A stretch of 64,000 bases of DNA from Chitinophaga hostae (lineage in GTDB: Bacteria; Bacteroidota; Bacteroidia; Chitinophagales; Chitinophagaceae). The notes under the pieces were generated by a model. It was not told the DNA's origin. It made no database searches and worked only from the letters and a program-made list of their open reading frames with translations. Made by a program: the position numbers and the translations under genes. Of this stretch, positions 16,399 through 25,387 are shown piece after piece; within the stretch, counting starts at the first letter, position 1; each line of letters begins with the position of its first letter. The stretch is taken from positions 62,001 through 126,000 of the forward strand of contig NZ_JAGTXB010000001.1 of assembly GCF_018224885.1 (NCBI RefSeq), in the 5' to 3' direction.

Positions 16399-17814
16399 GT
16401 GAGGAAAAAAAATGTTGTTTTAGAAAATGTACCCGTTACTGCCTATGCGGCAGAGGGTAAAGCCCTGGCTCGTCAAGACGGGAAAGTTATATTTATTGAA
16501 GGTGGCGTGGTGCCCGGTGATGTAGTAGATGTTCGCCTCAGTAAAAACAAAAAAGACTGGGCAGAAGGGAAAGCGGTTCACTTCCACAGCTATTCTGACA
16601 AAAGGGTTACTCCTTTTTGCCAGCATTTTGGTACCTGTGGTGGTTGTAAATGGCAGATGCTGCCTTACTCCCAGCAACTGGAATATAAACAACAACAGGT
16701 AGCAGATCACCTGCAGCGTATAGGCAAGCTGACATTGCCACCCATGGCGCCTATCCTGGGCGGTGTACACACGGAGCACTACAGGAACAAACTGGAGTTT
16801 ACCTTCAGTAACAAAGCTTACCTTACCAACGAAGAAATAAAGGCCAATGACGGTGAAATACCTGTAAGACCCGCGCTGGGCTTTCATGTACCCAAACTGT
16901 TCGACAAAGTACTGAATATAGATACCTGTTACCTGATGCAGGAACCGGTGAACCTGATCCGTAATACGATCCGTGAATATGCAGTAGCGCATGAGCTCAC
17001 ATTTTACGATATCCGTGCACAACAGGGCTGGTTACGTAACCTGGTGATCCGGTTGTGTACCACCGGCGAAATTATGGTGAACCTGGTGATCCGTCATGAA
17101 GACAAGGAGAACAGGATTGCTTTACTGGATCATTTGCTGAAAACGGTGCCGGCTATTACAACCGTACTTTATACTATTAACCCAAAAGGCAATGACACCA
17201 TTTTTGACCTGGAACCCAAAGTATATTTTGGCAAAGGGTATGCAGAAGAAAAACTGGAAGACTTTGTTTTTAAAATAGGTCCTAAATCCTTTTTCCAGAC
17301 CAATACCTACCAGGGTGAAGTACTATACAAGGTAACGAGGGATTTTGCCGGGTTAACGGGATCTGAAATCGTATATGATTTGTATTGCGGCACCGGGAGC
17401 ATAGGGATCTTTGTATCCCGTAATGCCCGTAAGGTGGTGGGTATTGAGCTGATAAAAGAAGCGATAGACGATGCGAAAGAAAATGCCGCCCGTAATAACG
17501 TAACGAATGCAGAGTTTTTTGCAGGCGATGTGGTGGATATTTGTGATGATGCATTTTTTGCGCATCACGGGCAACCGGATGTGGTTATCACCGATCCCCC
17601 ACGGGCAGGCATGCACGAAAAACTGGTTAACAAGCTGCTTGAAATTGCGGCGCCCAAAATTGTATACGTGAGCTGCAATCCGGCTACACAAGCCAGGGAC
17701 CTGGCATTGCTGGATGCACTTTATACAGTGGAAAAGGTACAACCGGTAGATATGTTTCCACACACACATCACATCGAAAATGTGGTGTTGTTGAAAAAAA
17801 GAGATAATAACTAA
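16399..17814 (+). CDS. rlmD: 23S rRNA (uracil-C5)-methyltransferase, RlmD/TrmA family
   Basis: 471 aa from a GTG start at 16399 (MRKKNVVLENVPV). An N-terminal TRAM domain (about 5-60) is followed by the iron-sulfur cysteine cluster CQHFGTCGGCKWQ (about 74-86). The methyltransferase domain has VYDLYCGTGSIGIF (SAM motif I), VVITDPPRAGMHEKL and the catalytic VYVSCNPATQARDL. This set defines RumA/RlmD-type 5-methyluridine methyltransferases; the exact position (1939 or 747 of 23S rRNA) is not decided by sequence alone. Six bases separate its stop from the rhomboid gene, so the two are likely co-transcribed. Confidence 0.88.
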   Translation: MRKKNVVLENVPVTAYAAEGKALARQDGKVIFIEGGVVPGDVVDVRLSKNKKDWAEGKAVHFHSYSDKRVTPFCQHFGTCGGCKWQMLPYSQQLEYKQQQVADHLQRIGKLTLPPMAPILGGVHTEHYRNKLEFTFSNKAYLTNEEIKANDGEIPVRPALGFHVPKLFDKVLNIDTCYLMQEPVNLIRNTIREYAVAHELTFYDIRAQQGWLRNLVIRLCTTGEIMVNLVIRHEDKENRIALLDHLLKTVPAITTVLYTINPKGNDTIFDLEPKVYFGKGYAEEKLEDFVFKIGPKSFFQTNTYQGEVLYKVTRDFAGLTGSEIVYDLYCGTGSIGIFVSRNARKVVGIELIKEAIDDAKENAARNNVTNAEFFAGDVVDICDDAFFAHHGQPDVVITDPPRAGMHEKLVNKLLEIAAPKIVYVSCNPATQARDLALLDALYTVEKVQPVDMFPHTHHIENVVLLKKRDNN

Positions 17815-17820
17815 GTAAAA

Positions 17821-18645
17821 ATGAACGAGTACAGGCCCGGAAAATTTCAGTACCTCCCCATGGTGATCAAAAACCTGATGATCATTAATGGTTTGATTTG
17901 GTTGGTGCAGCTGACGCTGCTGAACAGATTTGACTATGATTTGAGTCGTTTATTCGGTCTCCATTACTGGGGTTCAGAGCTTTTCAGGCCGCATCAGTTC
18001 ATCACACACTTATTTCTGCACGACCCGAAGAACCCTGCGCATGTGTTCTTCAATATGTTTACCCTGTGGATGTTTGGCGCCACCCTGGAAAACTTATGGG
18101 GTTCCAAGCGGTTCCTGATTTTTTATATGATCTGTGGTGTAGGCGCCGCACTTTGCCATATGGGTGTGCTTACTTATGAAAACATCAACCTGACGAAGTA
18201 CGCAACCAATTTCCTGAATGATCCGACTTTCAGCAACTTTACCCTGCTGGATAACAAGTTTGACCTTGGGAACGGCACCAATAACATGGAAAGCCTGAAA
18301 ACAGCTATTGCCAATAATGATCAGAGTGCCATATATATGGCCCAGACATATGTAAAGGAATATGTTAACTACTACCGGAATGTGGGCACCATTGGTGCTT
18401 CCGGAGCTGTTTATGGCATCCTGTTCGCATTCGGGTTCCTGTTTCCAAATACCTATATGTACATCTACTTTATGTTTCCAATCAAGGCGAAATATATTGT
18501 TGGATTTATGATTGTAGCCGAACTATGGTCTGGTATCCAGAATTCTGCCGGTGATAATGTGGCGCATTTTGCCCACCTGGGTGGCGCGCTCTTTGCGTAC
18601 CTGCTGCTCAGAGGGTGGTCGAAAAAGCGAACAGATTTTTATTAA
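17821..18645 (+). CDS. Rhomboid family intramembrane serine protease
   Basis: 274 aa. Six hydrophobic segments with the rhomboid signature: H74-x3-N78 (NPAHVFFNMF), the nucleophile in GASG (S194) and the base in VAHFAHLGGALF (H252). All catalytic features are present, so it should be an active membrane protease. A hydrophilic insertion of roughly 70 residues (about 115-185) separates the second and third conserved transmembrane parts, a layout often seen in Bacteroidota rhomboids. It lies 6 bases after rlmD and directly before a second, inactive rhomboid. Confidence 0.9.
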   Translation: MNEYRPGKFQYLPMVIKNLMIINGLIWLVQLTLLNRFDYDLSRLFGLHYWGSELFRPHQFITHLFLHDPKNPAHVFFNMFTLWMFGATLENLWGSKRFLIFYMICGVGAALCHMGVLTYENINLTKYATNFLNDPTFSNFTLLDNKFDLGNGTNNMESLKTAIANNDQSAIYMAQTYVKEYVNYYRNVGTIGASGAVYGILFAFGFLFPNTYMYIYFMFPIKAKYIVGFMIVAELWSGIQNSAGDNVAHFAHLGGALFAYLLLRGWSKKRTDFY

Positions 18646-18664
18646 TACAACTGTATTAATGACG

Positions 18665-18672
18665 TATTTTTG
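18665..18672 (+). promoter_or_regulatory. Candidate -7 box before the second rhomboid gene
   Basis: TATTTTTG matches TAnnTTTG and lies 20 bases before the ATG at 18693. No clear -33 element. Confidence 0.3.
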
Positions 18673-18692
18673 TATTGAAAAATATTTGTACC

Positions 18693-19625
18693 ATGCATGC
18701 GTTGGAAAAGGAGAAATTGCCCCGCCTCTCTTTAGGAGAAGGTAGAAATATGGTGACACAATTATTGGTCGTTAATCTTACCATTTTTGTTTTCCTGCTG
18801 TTTACGCTGGTGATTTACAAGATGGAAGATGTGGGAGAACCGCGGTTTCACCAGGACATCATGACCTGGCTCAGGCTTCCGGCAGACGGCTCCCGGTTTT
18901 TATCCCGTCCATGGACACTGGTCACGTCCCTGTTTACACATATTGGCGTATGGCAGGTATTCAGCAACATGGTGTGGCTGTGGTGCTTTGGCACTTTTAT
19001 GCAGCACCTGGCCGGCTATCAGCGGATATTGCCTTTATATCTTTTTGGAGGCATCCTGGGTAATCTGTTTTATGTAGCTGCCATGCAGCTCATCCTGTCT
19101 TTTCACGTGGTGGCCGGCAGTGAATACGCGCTGGGGGCAGCAGGCAGTATTATGGCGATAGCCATTGGTGTTACCACCATTGCACCCCGTTTCCGCATAT
19201 TTCCTCTGCTGGCCGGAGGTATTTCCCTCTGGATCGTCACCGTGCTGTTTGCCGTACTTTCTATAGGATCGCTGATGTTGTCATCTCCCTATGGTTATAC
19301 CTATATCCCGGTACTGGCTGGTGGCGGACTGGCAGGATGGATCTATATGACCCAATGGAAAAAGGGCAACGACTGGGGCTCGGGCTTCAACAAACTGACC
19401 TTCAAACTGACCCATGTTTTCCATCCGGCTTCACAACGCGTCAACCCCGATGATTTTAAAAAAAAGGCGAATCCATCTGATCCCGAACAGCAGCCTTTCA
19501 AACGGGTTGGCAAAGTACCGGAACAACGATTAAATGAAATTCTTGATAAGATAAATGAAAACGGCCTGGCGTCTCTTTCTCCCGATGAAAGAGAAACTTT
19601 ACTCAGAGCAAGCCGGCCAGAATGA
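18693..19625 (+). CDS. Rhomboid-like pseudoprotease with C-terminal tail domain
   Basis: 310 aa from ATG at 18693; a TTG at 18675 in frame would add six residues. It has the rhomboid fold segments (WTLVTSLFTHIGVWQVFSNM, CFGTFMQHLAGYQRILPLY) but the catalytic elements are lost: GASG reads G148-A-A150-G, the HxxxN histidine is Q88, and the C-terminal His-Gly region reads AGGGLAGW with no histidine. It should therefore be a rhomboid pseudoprotease. After the last membrane segment comes a soluble tail of about 90 residues ending RLNEILDKINENGLASLSPD, a short motif often found at the end of Bacteroidota rhomboids (DUF6576-like). It is next to the active rhomboid. Confidence 0.85.
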   Translation: MHALEKEKLPRLSLGEGRNMVTQLLVVNLTIFVFLLFTLVIYKMEDVGEPRFHQDIMTWLRLPADGSRFLSRPWTLVTSLFTHIGVWQVFSNMVWLWCFGTFMQHLAGYQRILPLYLFGGILGNLFYVAAMQLILSFHVVAGSEYALGAAGSIMAIAIGVTTIAPRFRIFPLLAGGISLWIVTVLFAVLSIGSLMLSSPYGYTYIPVLAGGGLAGWIYMTQWKKGNDWGSGFNKLTFKLTHVFHPASQRVNPDDFKKKANPSDPEQQPFKRVGKVPEQRLNEILDKINENGLASLSPDERETLLRASRPE

Positions 19626-19631
19626 AAGCAC

Positions 19632-19696
19632 GTTGAATTACGAATTACGATAAATAAGGGATGATAAATTCATCACCATAATTCGTAATTTGAAAT
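19632..19696. repeat. Inverted repeat between the rhomboid and EEP genes
   Basis: AATTACGAATTA at about 19635-19647 is complemented by TAATTCGTAATT at about 19679-19691, with a 30-base spacer. It starts 10 bases after the rhomboid stop and probably acts as a 3' hairpin; there is no strong T-tract. The first arm contains a short direct repeat (gaattacgaattacga). Confidence 0.55.
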
Positions 19697-19716
19697 TCGC
19701 AATTGCTTGTATCCCT

Positions 19717-20805
19717 ATGCTACAAAAAATTTCAAGCCGGATTTTACTTTGGAGCAGTATCGTGTTGGCCACTGGCCTGTTACTGAGCGCCTGGCTTCCT
19801 TATCTTAATCCCGGTAAATTCTGGGTAGCCGGTTTTTCCGGTTTTTTCTTCCCCATATTATTTCCCGTTTGCCTGTTATTGTTACCTCTCCTGTGGTGGT
19901 ATAAAATGAAAATGCCGTTGTTGCTGTGTGGTATTGCCCTTTGCTGTGCTATTCCTGCAGCCCTGGTTACCTGGAGCTTTCACCCGGTAAATGCGGGTGA
20001 AGGTACTGTAGCCAACAGTTTTACGTTGATGACGTATAATAGCAGCAGCATGGGATTGGTGGCTTACAAAACGGAGGAAGCCAGGGTGGCAGCTATCTAT
20101 GACATGATCCGTAAGGCAAGGCCCGGTATTCTTTGTATGCAGGAATTTTACAGCAACGACCAGGCCGGCAGGGAGCACCATATAGACAGTATTATGCGGA
20201 CGGGTAATTACGGCTGGCACTATTTTACCTGTGATAAAACCCACTGGAATACCTGGTACTACGGCATCTCGCTGTTTTCGCGTTATCCTATCCTATCAGC
20301 ATCTTCCATTCCATGCGGGAAGAGTTCAGCGGGCAGCGGCAGCAGCTTCCTGCAAGCCGACCTTGCAATAAATGGAGATACCATCCGTATATTTTCCGTA
20401 CACCTTACTTCGTATATGTTTAATAGTGAGGACTACAATAACATGAGCGCACCGGGTAGTTCAAGCCTGATCTATAAAATGCGGTCCACCTTTGAGAAAA
20501 GGTCTGCACAGGCGCTTCAGCTGGCGGCGTTGGTAGCTGAAAGTCCCTACCCGGCTATTGTTTGCGGGGATTTTAATGATACACCGGTATCTTTTACCTA
20601 CAAAACAGTTAGCCATAATATGAAGGATGTTTTCCTGGAAACCGGTAATGGACTGGGGCGAACCTTGTCTTTTCTATCGCCTACCCTGCGGATCGACTAC
20701 CTGCTGGCACAGCCATCCTTCAGTATCCACAGCGGCGGGGTTTTACAGATACATCCCTCCGAGCATTTCCCGGTTATGGCCTGTCTGTCGTTGAAAAAAC
20801 ACTAA
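19717..20805 (+). CDS. Membrane-anchored endonuclease/exonuclease/phosphatase family protein 1
   Basis: 362 aa from ATG at 19717 (MLQKISSRILLWSSIVLATG); the TTG nine codons earlier overlaps the inverted repeat. Three N-terminal hydrophobic helices (to about residue 95) are followed by the EEP catalytic domain: LMTYNSSSMG, CMQEFYSND (metal-binding Glu), FSVHLTS, VCGDFNDTPVS (GDFND) and the closing SEHFPVMACLSL with the catalytic His. The domain probably faces the periplasm. EEP proteins cut phosphodiester bonds in nucleic acids or phosphoinositides; the substrate here is unknown. The next gene is a paralogue 28 bases away. Confidence 0.85.
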   Translation: MLQKISSRILLWSSIVLATGLLLSAWLPYLNPGKFWVAGFSGFFFPILFPVCLLLLPLLWWYKMKMPLLLCGIALCCAIPAALVTWSFHPVNAGEGTVANSFTLMTYNSSSMGLVAYKTEEARVAAIYDMIRKARPGILCMQEFYSNDQAGREHHIDSIMRTGNYGWHYFTCDKTHWNTWYYGISLFSRYPILSASSIPCGKSSAGSGSSFLQADLAINGDTIRIFSVHLTSYMFNSEDYNNMSAPGSSSLIYKMRSTFEKRSAQALQLAALVAESPYPAIVCGDFNDTPVSFTYKTVSHNMKDVFLETGNGLGRTLSFLSPTLRIDYLLAQPSFSIHSGGVLQIHPSEHFPVMACLSLKKH

Positions 20806-20833
20806 CTTTAGTACTTCAACAAAGTATGACGCG

Positions 20834-21976
20834 GTGCGATTTTTAAGACTATTTACGAAAGGATTTTTTTTGATCATCAACTTCGCCGTGGTATTACTTT
20901 TCCTGGCCGCCTGTATGGCGCCCTATATTTCACCGGCATGGTTCTGGCCAATCAGTTTTATCACACTGGCTTTTCCGTTCCTGCTGGGATTGTTGGTAAT
21001 ATTCCTTATCGGGTGGCTGTTTTTTAGTTATCGTTATGCCCTATTATCACTGATCGCCCTGTTACTGGGATGGAAATCCATCAGTGCCTTTGTAGCCTTT
21101 CACATGCCTTCCGGCAACAAGGCAGTTAAAAGTGGGAACAGTCTTAACATCATGAGCTACAACGTAAGCCAGTTTGGATTATACCGCGAAAAGGACAGTA
21201 AATACAACCGGCAGGCGATGTTCGCCATGATCAAAAAACAGGAGCTGGATGTTGCCTGCTTCCAGGATTTTTATACTTCTGAAAAGAAAAATGACTTTAA
21301 CAACCGGGAGGATATTTCCCGGGAGATGTCATTGCCTTATCGCTATTTTTCCAGCGACTTTAACCGCGATGGCATGCAGCACTGGGGGTCTATTATTTAT
21401 TCCCGTTTTCCCATTATTGCATCCGACAAGGTGAAAATGAGCATGGGACCAAGAAGCGAAAGCCTTATTTATGCAGATATTGTAAAGGACAACGATACTA
21501 TCCGGATCATTAATATGCACCTGGAATCGTACCGGTTTGATAAAAAAGATTATTCTGCCATCCGGAAAATCCGTAACCAGGAAGACACCGGGCTGATTGC
21601 CACGAAAAGCATCATTCAAAAAATGCGGGAAGCGTATATCCGCCGCAGTCAACAGGCCGACATTGTGGGGGGATTTATCCGGCAGAGCCCCTATCCTGTT
21701 ATCGTTTGCGGCGATTTTAACGATACGCCCGCCTCTTATACCTACTTTACCATTAAAGGCGACCTCCAGGACGCTTTTCTGCAAAAAGGTTTGGGAATAG
21801 GACGTACTTTTACGGGGCTGGCGCCCACATTGCGGATTGATTACGTTTTTGTGAGCAACCATTTTAAGGTAAACAGCTTCCGGAAAATCATTTCAGACCT
21901 GTCTGATCATTATCCTGTAATTGCCAATCTGAGTTTAATAGGCAGCGGAAAAACGGAAGTAGAAGTAAATAAATAA
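20834..21976 (+). CDS. Membrane-anchored endonuclease/exonuclease/phosphatase family protein 2
   Basis: 380 aa from GTG at 20834 (MRFLRLFTKGFFLI). As in the preceding gene, three membrane helices precede the EEP domain with IMSYNVSQFG, CFQDFYTSE (Asp in place of the usual Glu of the QE motif), INMHLESYRF, VCGDFNDTPAS and SDHYPVIANLSL. The Q-D instead of Q-E in motif II may alter metal binding. The two genes arose by tandem duplication and are probably co-transcribed. Confidence 0.85.
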   Translation: MRFLRLFTKGFFLIINFAVVLLFLAACMAPYISPAWFWPISFITLAFPFLLGLLVIFLIGWLFFSYRYALLSLIALLLGWKSISAFVAFHMPSGNKAVKSGNSLNIMSYNVSQFGLYREKDSKYNRQAMFAMIKKQELDVACFQDFYTSEKKNDFNNREDISREMSLPYRYFSSDFNRDGMQHWGSIIYSRFPIIASDKVKMSMGPRSESLIYADIVKDNDTIRIINMHLESYRFDKKDYSAIRKIRNQEDTGLIATKSIIQKMREAYIRRSQQADIVGGFIRQSPYPVIVCGDFNDTPASYTYFTIKGDLQDAFLQKGLGIGRTFTGLAPTLRIDYVFVSNHFKVNSFRKIISDLSDHYPVIANLSLIGSGKTEVEVNK

Positions 21977-22061
21977 CTGTAAAACCATTATGAAAATGTA
22001 TAATACATGTATGGCAGACCGATGTTGTTCCGGTAGATTATCGTACCCGGAAAACAATTTT

Positions 22062-22069
22062 TATCTTTG
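22062..22069 (+). promoter_or_regulatory. Candidate -7 box of cysS
   Basis: TATCTTTG matches TAnnTTTG and lies 68 bases before the cysS ATG, leaving room for a structured leader. Confidence 0.4.
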
Positions 22070-22089
22070 CCATCCATCAATAAAAAATA

Positions 22090-22123
22090 AGATGTCAGGC
22101 CCCGGCACAGCCGGATGACATCT
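22090..22123 (+). promoter_or_regulatory. Leader hairpin of cysS
   Basis: AGATGTCA (22090-22097) pairs with TGACATCT (22116-22123); inside it CCGGC and GCCGG make a further 5-bp stem around ACA. It ends 14 bases before the ATG and could affect translation. There is no U-tract and no T-box specifier, so no known riboswitch class is claimed. Confidence 0.45.
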
Positions 22124-22137
22124 GTCATTTACAGCAT

Positions 22138-23634
22138 ATGTCAGAACTCAGGATATACAATTCATTACACCGACAGAAAGAAGTATTTACACCACTGCAC
22201 CCGGGCCACGTAGGCATGTATGTATGCGGACCTACCGTATCAGGCGAATCGCACCTGGGTCATGCCCGCCCTTACATTACCTTCGACGTGGTATTCCGCT
22301 ATTTAAAGTACCTGGGTTATAAAGTGCGTTATGTACGCAATATTACCGATGCCGGCCATTTTGAGGAAGAAGGTCGTGCAGCGGAAGATAAAATTTCAAA
22401 ATTTGCCGTACTCGAAAAGCTGGAGCCAATGGAGCTGGTACAGAAGTACACCAACCTGTACCACTGGGCCATGCTGCAATTCGGCTGCCAGGAACCCAGC
22501 ATAGAACCTACCGCAACCGGCCATATCATAGAACAGATAGAAATGATCAAAACGATCATGGAAAAAGGCTATGCGTATGAAGTAGACGGCAGCGTGTACT
22601 TCGACGTAAAAAAATATGCCGCCAACTATGACTATGGTATTTTGAGCGGCCGTATCCTGGAAGATATGCTGGAAACCACCAGGGAACTGGAAGGTCAGGA
22701 CGATAAACATAACAAGGCTGATTTTGCCCTCTGGAAAAAGGCGCCGCCGGAGCACCTTATGCGCTGGCCCAGCCCATGGGGAGAAGGTTTCCCGGGATGG
22801 CATATTGAGTGCTCTGCCATGAGCGCCAAATATCTCGGCGGGCAGTTCGATATTCACGGTGGAGGGATGGACCTGCAGTTTCCGCACCACGAGTGCGAAA
22901 TTGCGCAGAGTGAAATCGCCCACGGAGAAATGATGGCGCGCTACTGGATGCATAATAACATGATCACCATCAATGGTCGCAAAATGGGGAAGGCATACAA
23001 CAACACCATTAAGCTGACCGAAATGTTTACCGGCAGTAATCCGCAATTGGAAAAGCCGTACAGTCCCATGACCATCCGTTTCTTTGTATTGCAAACCCAT
23101 TACCGTGGCACACTGGACTTTTCCAATGAAGCCCTGCAGGCCGCGGAAAAAGGATTGCAGCGGTTATGGGCGGCCTATGAAACATTGCAGAAGCTGACCT
23201 ATAGCAGCAACGGCGAAGGTATCAATGAAGAACTCGACAACCAGGTGCGCACCTGGTGCCAGGAATGCCCTGAATTCATGAACGACGACTTCAATACCGC
23301 CAAAGTGCTGGCTAACCTGTTTGAACTTACACCGGTGATCAATTCCCTGAAAGGCGGGCAGATAAAAATGCACGAAATCAGTGAAGATACTTTTAATGGG
23401 TTACAGCAAACCTGGAAGACTTACCTGGTAGACATCCTGGGGATTCAACAGGAAACGGTGAGCGGCGAAGACAACAAACTGGATGGCGTGTTACAGATGC
23501 TGATTGAAATGCGTAAAGAAGCCAAAAGCCGTAAGGACTATGCCACTTCAGACAAAATCCGTAATGAATTATTGTCAATTGGCGTACAACTGAAAGATGA
23601 AAAAGATGGTTCTGTTTCATACAGTCTTCAATAA
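22138..23634 (+). CDS. cysS: Cysteinyl-tRNA synthetase
   Basis: 498 aa. It charges tRNA-Cys. The class I signatures are present: zinc site with C29 in [10 protein letters not shown], the HIGH-like HLGH in [17 protein letters not shown] and [10 protein letters not shown] (zinc Cys/His), and the KMSKS-like loop, which reads RKMGKAYNN rather than KMSKS. DALR-type C-terminal helices follow, ending with [20 protein letters not shown]. The KMGKA variant is seen in Bacteroidota CysRS and is not taken as a defect. The following lipoprotein gene starts 20 bases later. Confidence 0.95.
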   Translation: MSELRIYNSLHRQKEVFTPLHPGHVGMYVCGPTVSGESHLGHARPYITFDVVFRYLKYLGYKVRYVRNITDAGHFEEEGRAAEDKISKFAVLEKLEPMELVQKYTNLYHWAMLQFGCQEPSIEPTATGHIIEQIEMIKTIMEKGYAYEVDGSVYFDVKKYAANYDYGILSGRILEDMLETTRELEGQDDKHNKADFALWKKAPPEHLMRWPSPWGEGFPGWHIECSAMSAKYLGGQFDIHGGGMDLQFPHHECEIAQSEIAHGEMMARYWMHNNMITINGRKMGKAYNNTIKLTEMFTGSNPQLEKPYSPMTIRFFVLQTHYRGTLDFSNEALQAAEKGLQRLWAAYETLQKLTYSSNGEGINEELDNQVRTWCQECPEFMNDDFNTAKVLANLFELTPVINSLKGGQIKMHEISEDTFNGLQQTWKTYLVDILGIQQETVSGEDNKLDGVLQMLIEMRKEAKSRKDYATSDKIRNELLSIGVQLKDEKDGSVSYSLQ

Positions 23635-23654
23635 ACTAAATATTCGGGAAGATA

Positions 23655-24647
23655 ATGCGTAAAGCTCTTATTACGCTGACAGCGCTGGCCATACTGACCG
23701 GCGCCTGTCAGCAGAATGGCCAGACAACAGATAATAACAACGACAGCACCGGTGAAGGCAAGGTAGCCAAACTGGAGGTACCTGTACCTGCTTTCCAGGC
23801 AGATTCAGCGTATGCCTATACCGCCAAACAGGTGAGTTTCGGTCCAAGGATTCCAAATACACCGGCACAGGAAAAATGCGCTGACTGGCTGATTGGCAGT
23901 CTGCGCTCATGGGCCGACACCGTGTATGTACAACGCACTACCGTTACCGCGCCCGGCAATCTGAAACTCCCCTGCATAAACATCATTGCCAGCTTTAACC
24001 CGGCTGCCAAACAACGCATTTTACTGCTGGCGCACTGGGATACGCGTCCCTGGGCGGATGAAGATGCCTTTGACAAAAAGAAGAAGCTGGATGGTGCGGA
24101 TGATGGCGCCAGTGGCGTAGCCGTACTAATGGAAGTAGCCCGGCAGTTCAAACTCCAGAAACCTGAAGCAGGTGTAGATATTTTGCTGGTAGATGTGGAA
24201 GATTACGGTTCCAAAAGTGATGAAAATTCTTTTTGTCTGGGTACCCAGTACTGGGCAAAAAATCCGCATGTGCCGGGTTATAAAGCAAACTATGGAATCC
24301 TGCTGGATATGGTAGGCGGCCGTGGCACACAGTTTTATATGGAGGGATCTTCCAAGCAATATGCTGCTGCGCAGATGAAAATGTTCTGGGATGTTGCCAA
24401 TAAACTGGGCTATTCGGATATGTTCCGGTATGAAAACAACGGCGCTTATATTACCGACGATCATATTCCGGTAAATACCATCGCGAATATTCCAACATTT
24501 GATATCATTGCATTACAGGCGAATAATGACTTTGCGCCGCACTGGCATACACAGAACGACAATATGGACGTGATAGACAAGAAAACGCTGCGGGCAGTTG
24601 GTCAAACGCTGCTGCAGGTGATCTATACGCAACCGTTCAATTACTAG
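23655..24647 (+). CDS. M28-family lipoprotein, glutaminyl-peptide cyclotransferase-like
   Basis: 330 aa lipoprotein: lipobox LTGAC with C18. The zinc-peptidase fold motifs are LLAHWDTRPWADED (about 124-137), DGADDGASGVAVLMEVA (Asp zinc ligand), LVDVEDYG (Glu) and the C-terminal PHWHTQNDNMDVI with the third ligand. This pattern matches bacterial glutaminyl cyclases of the M28 type, which turn N-terminal Gln to pyroglutamate on secreted proteins; an aminopeptidase role is the alternative. In Bacteroidota glutaminyl cyclase processes many periplasmic proteins after signal cleavage before Gln, and several signal peptides in this window (for example at 13266 and 16278) have Gln at the predicted new N-terminus. 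Confidence 0.85.
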   Translation: MRKALITLTALAILTGACQQNGQTTDNNNDSTGEGKVAKLEVPVPAFQADSAYAYTAKQVSFGPRIPNTPAQEKCADWLIGSLRSWADTVYVQRTTVTAPGNLKLPCINIIASFNPAAKQRILLLAHWDTRPWADEDAFDKKKKLDGADDGASGVAVLMEVARQFKLQKPEAGVDILLVDVEDYGSKSDENSFCLGTQYWAKNPHVPGYKANYGILLDMVGGRGTQFYMEGSSKQYAAAQMKMFWDVANKLGYSDMFRYENNGAYITDDHIPVNTIANIPTFDIIALQANNDFAPHWHTQNDNMDVIDKKTLRAVGQTLLQVIYTQPFNY

Positions 24648-24705
24648 TAGCGAATGGGTATTCCGGGGTGAAGGATGATGTGATGTATTAACTAAAAAAC
24701 AGTTT

Positions 24706-25347
24706 ATGCCCAGATCAGCAGGTACTCCGGAAGCCACGCCGGTACATTACCAGGTGCATCTCAGCAGGGATAAAAAGCTGCAGAAGATCATTGATGGTCC
24801 TTTAACGGAACTGACTATACGAAAAAACATCTGCCTGAAGCTCATTGGTTCCATTATGAGTCAGCAGTTATCCACCAAGGTGGCAGATGTGATCTATTCC
24901 CGTTTCCTGGACCTTTACGGCCGCCGGGAACCCACCGCCAGGCAGATCCTTGACACGCCCGCTATTACGCTGCGGGGCATTGGCTTATCCAACGCCAAGG
25001 TGACCTATGTACATAACGTGGCAGCGTTTGTGATTGCGGAAAAACTGACGGACAGCAAGCTGAAAAAAATGGGCAATGATGAAGTGATTGCTTATCTCAC
25101 GCAAATCAAAGGTGTAGGCAGATGGACAGTGGAAATGCTGCTGATGTTTCACCTTTGCCGGGATGATGTATTTGCAATGGATGACTGGGGCTTACAGCAG
25201 GCCATGATCAAGTTATACAAACTGGACCGGGAAGATAAAAAGGCCTTCCGCGATCAGCTCCGCAAAATATCGGATAAATGGGCGCCTTACCGCACCCATG
25301 CCTGTCGTTACTTATGGTCCTGGAAAGATAACACACCGGATAAATAA
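24706..25347 (+). CDS. DNA-3-methyladenine glycosylase II-like (HhH-GPD)
   Basis: 213 aa. It removes alkylated bases from DNA. The helix-hairpin-helix LTQIKGVGRWTVEMLLMF is at about 131-148 and the catalytic aspartate lies in VFAMDDWGLQQAM (D159/D160). The early motif IGSIMSQQLSTKVADVIYSRF is AlkA-like. No iron-sulfur cluster cysteines follow, which fits AlkA rather than MutY/Nth. The C-terminal WAPYRTHACRYLWSWKD is standard. Its neighbour at 25388 is an AlkB-like dioxygenase, so the pair forms an alkylation-repair unit. Confidence 0.9.
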   Translation: MPRSAGTPEATPVHYQVHLSRDKKLQKIIDGPLTELTIRKNICLKLIGSIMSQQLSTKVADVIYSRFLDLYGRREPTARQILDTPAITLRGIGLSNAKVTYVHNVAAFVIAEKLTDSKLKKMGNDEVIAYLTQIKGVGRWTVEMLLMFHLCRDDVFAMDDWGLQQAMIKLYKLDREDKKAFRDQLRKISDKWAPYRTHACRYLWSWKDNTPDK

Positions 25348-25387
25348 CACACATATACAATGCGTAGCGCTTACCTACATTTGTGAT

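Noticed and set aside
16420..17022. 200-codon minus-strand frame
   Set aside because: Antisense to rlmD, no family pattern.
22062..22137. T-box riboswitch before cysS
   Set aside because: No T-box sequence, specifier loop or antiterminator was found; the hairpin is too short.
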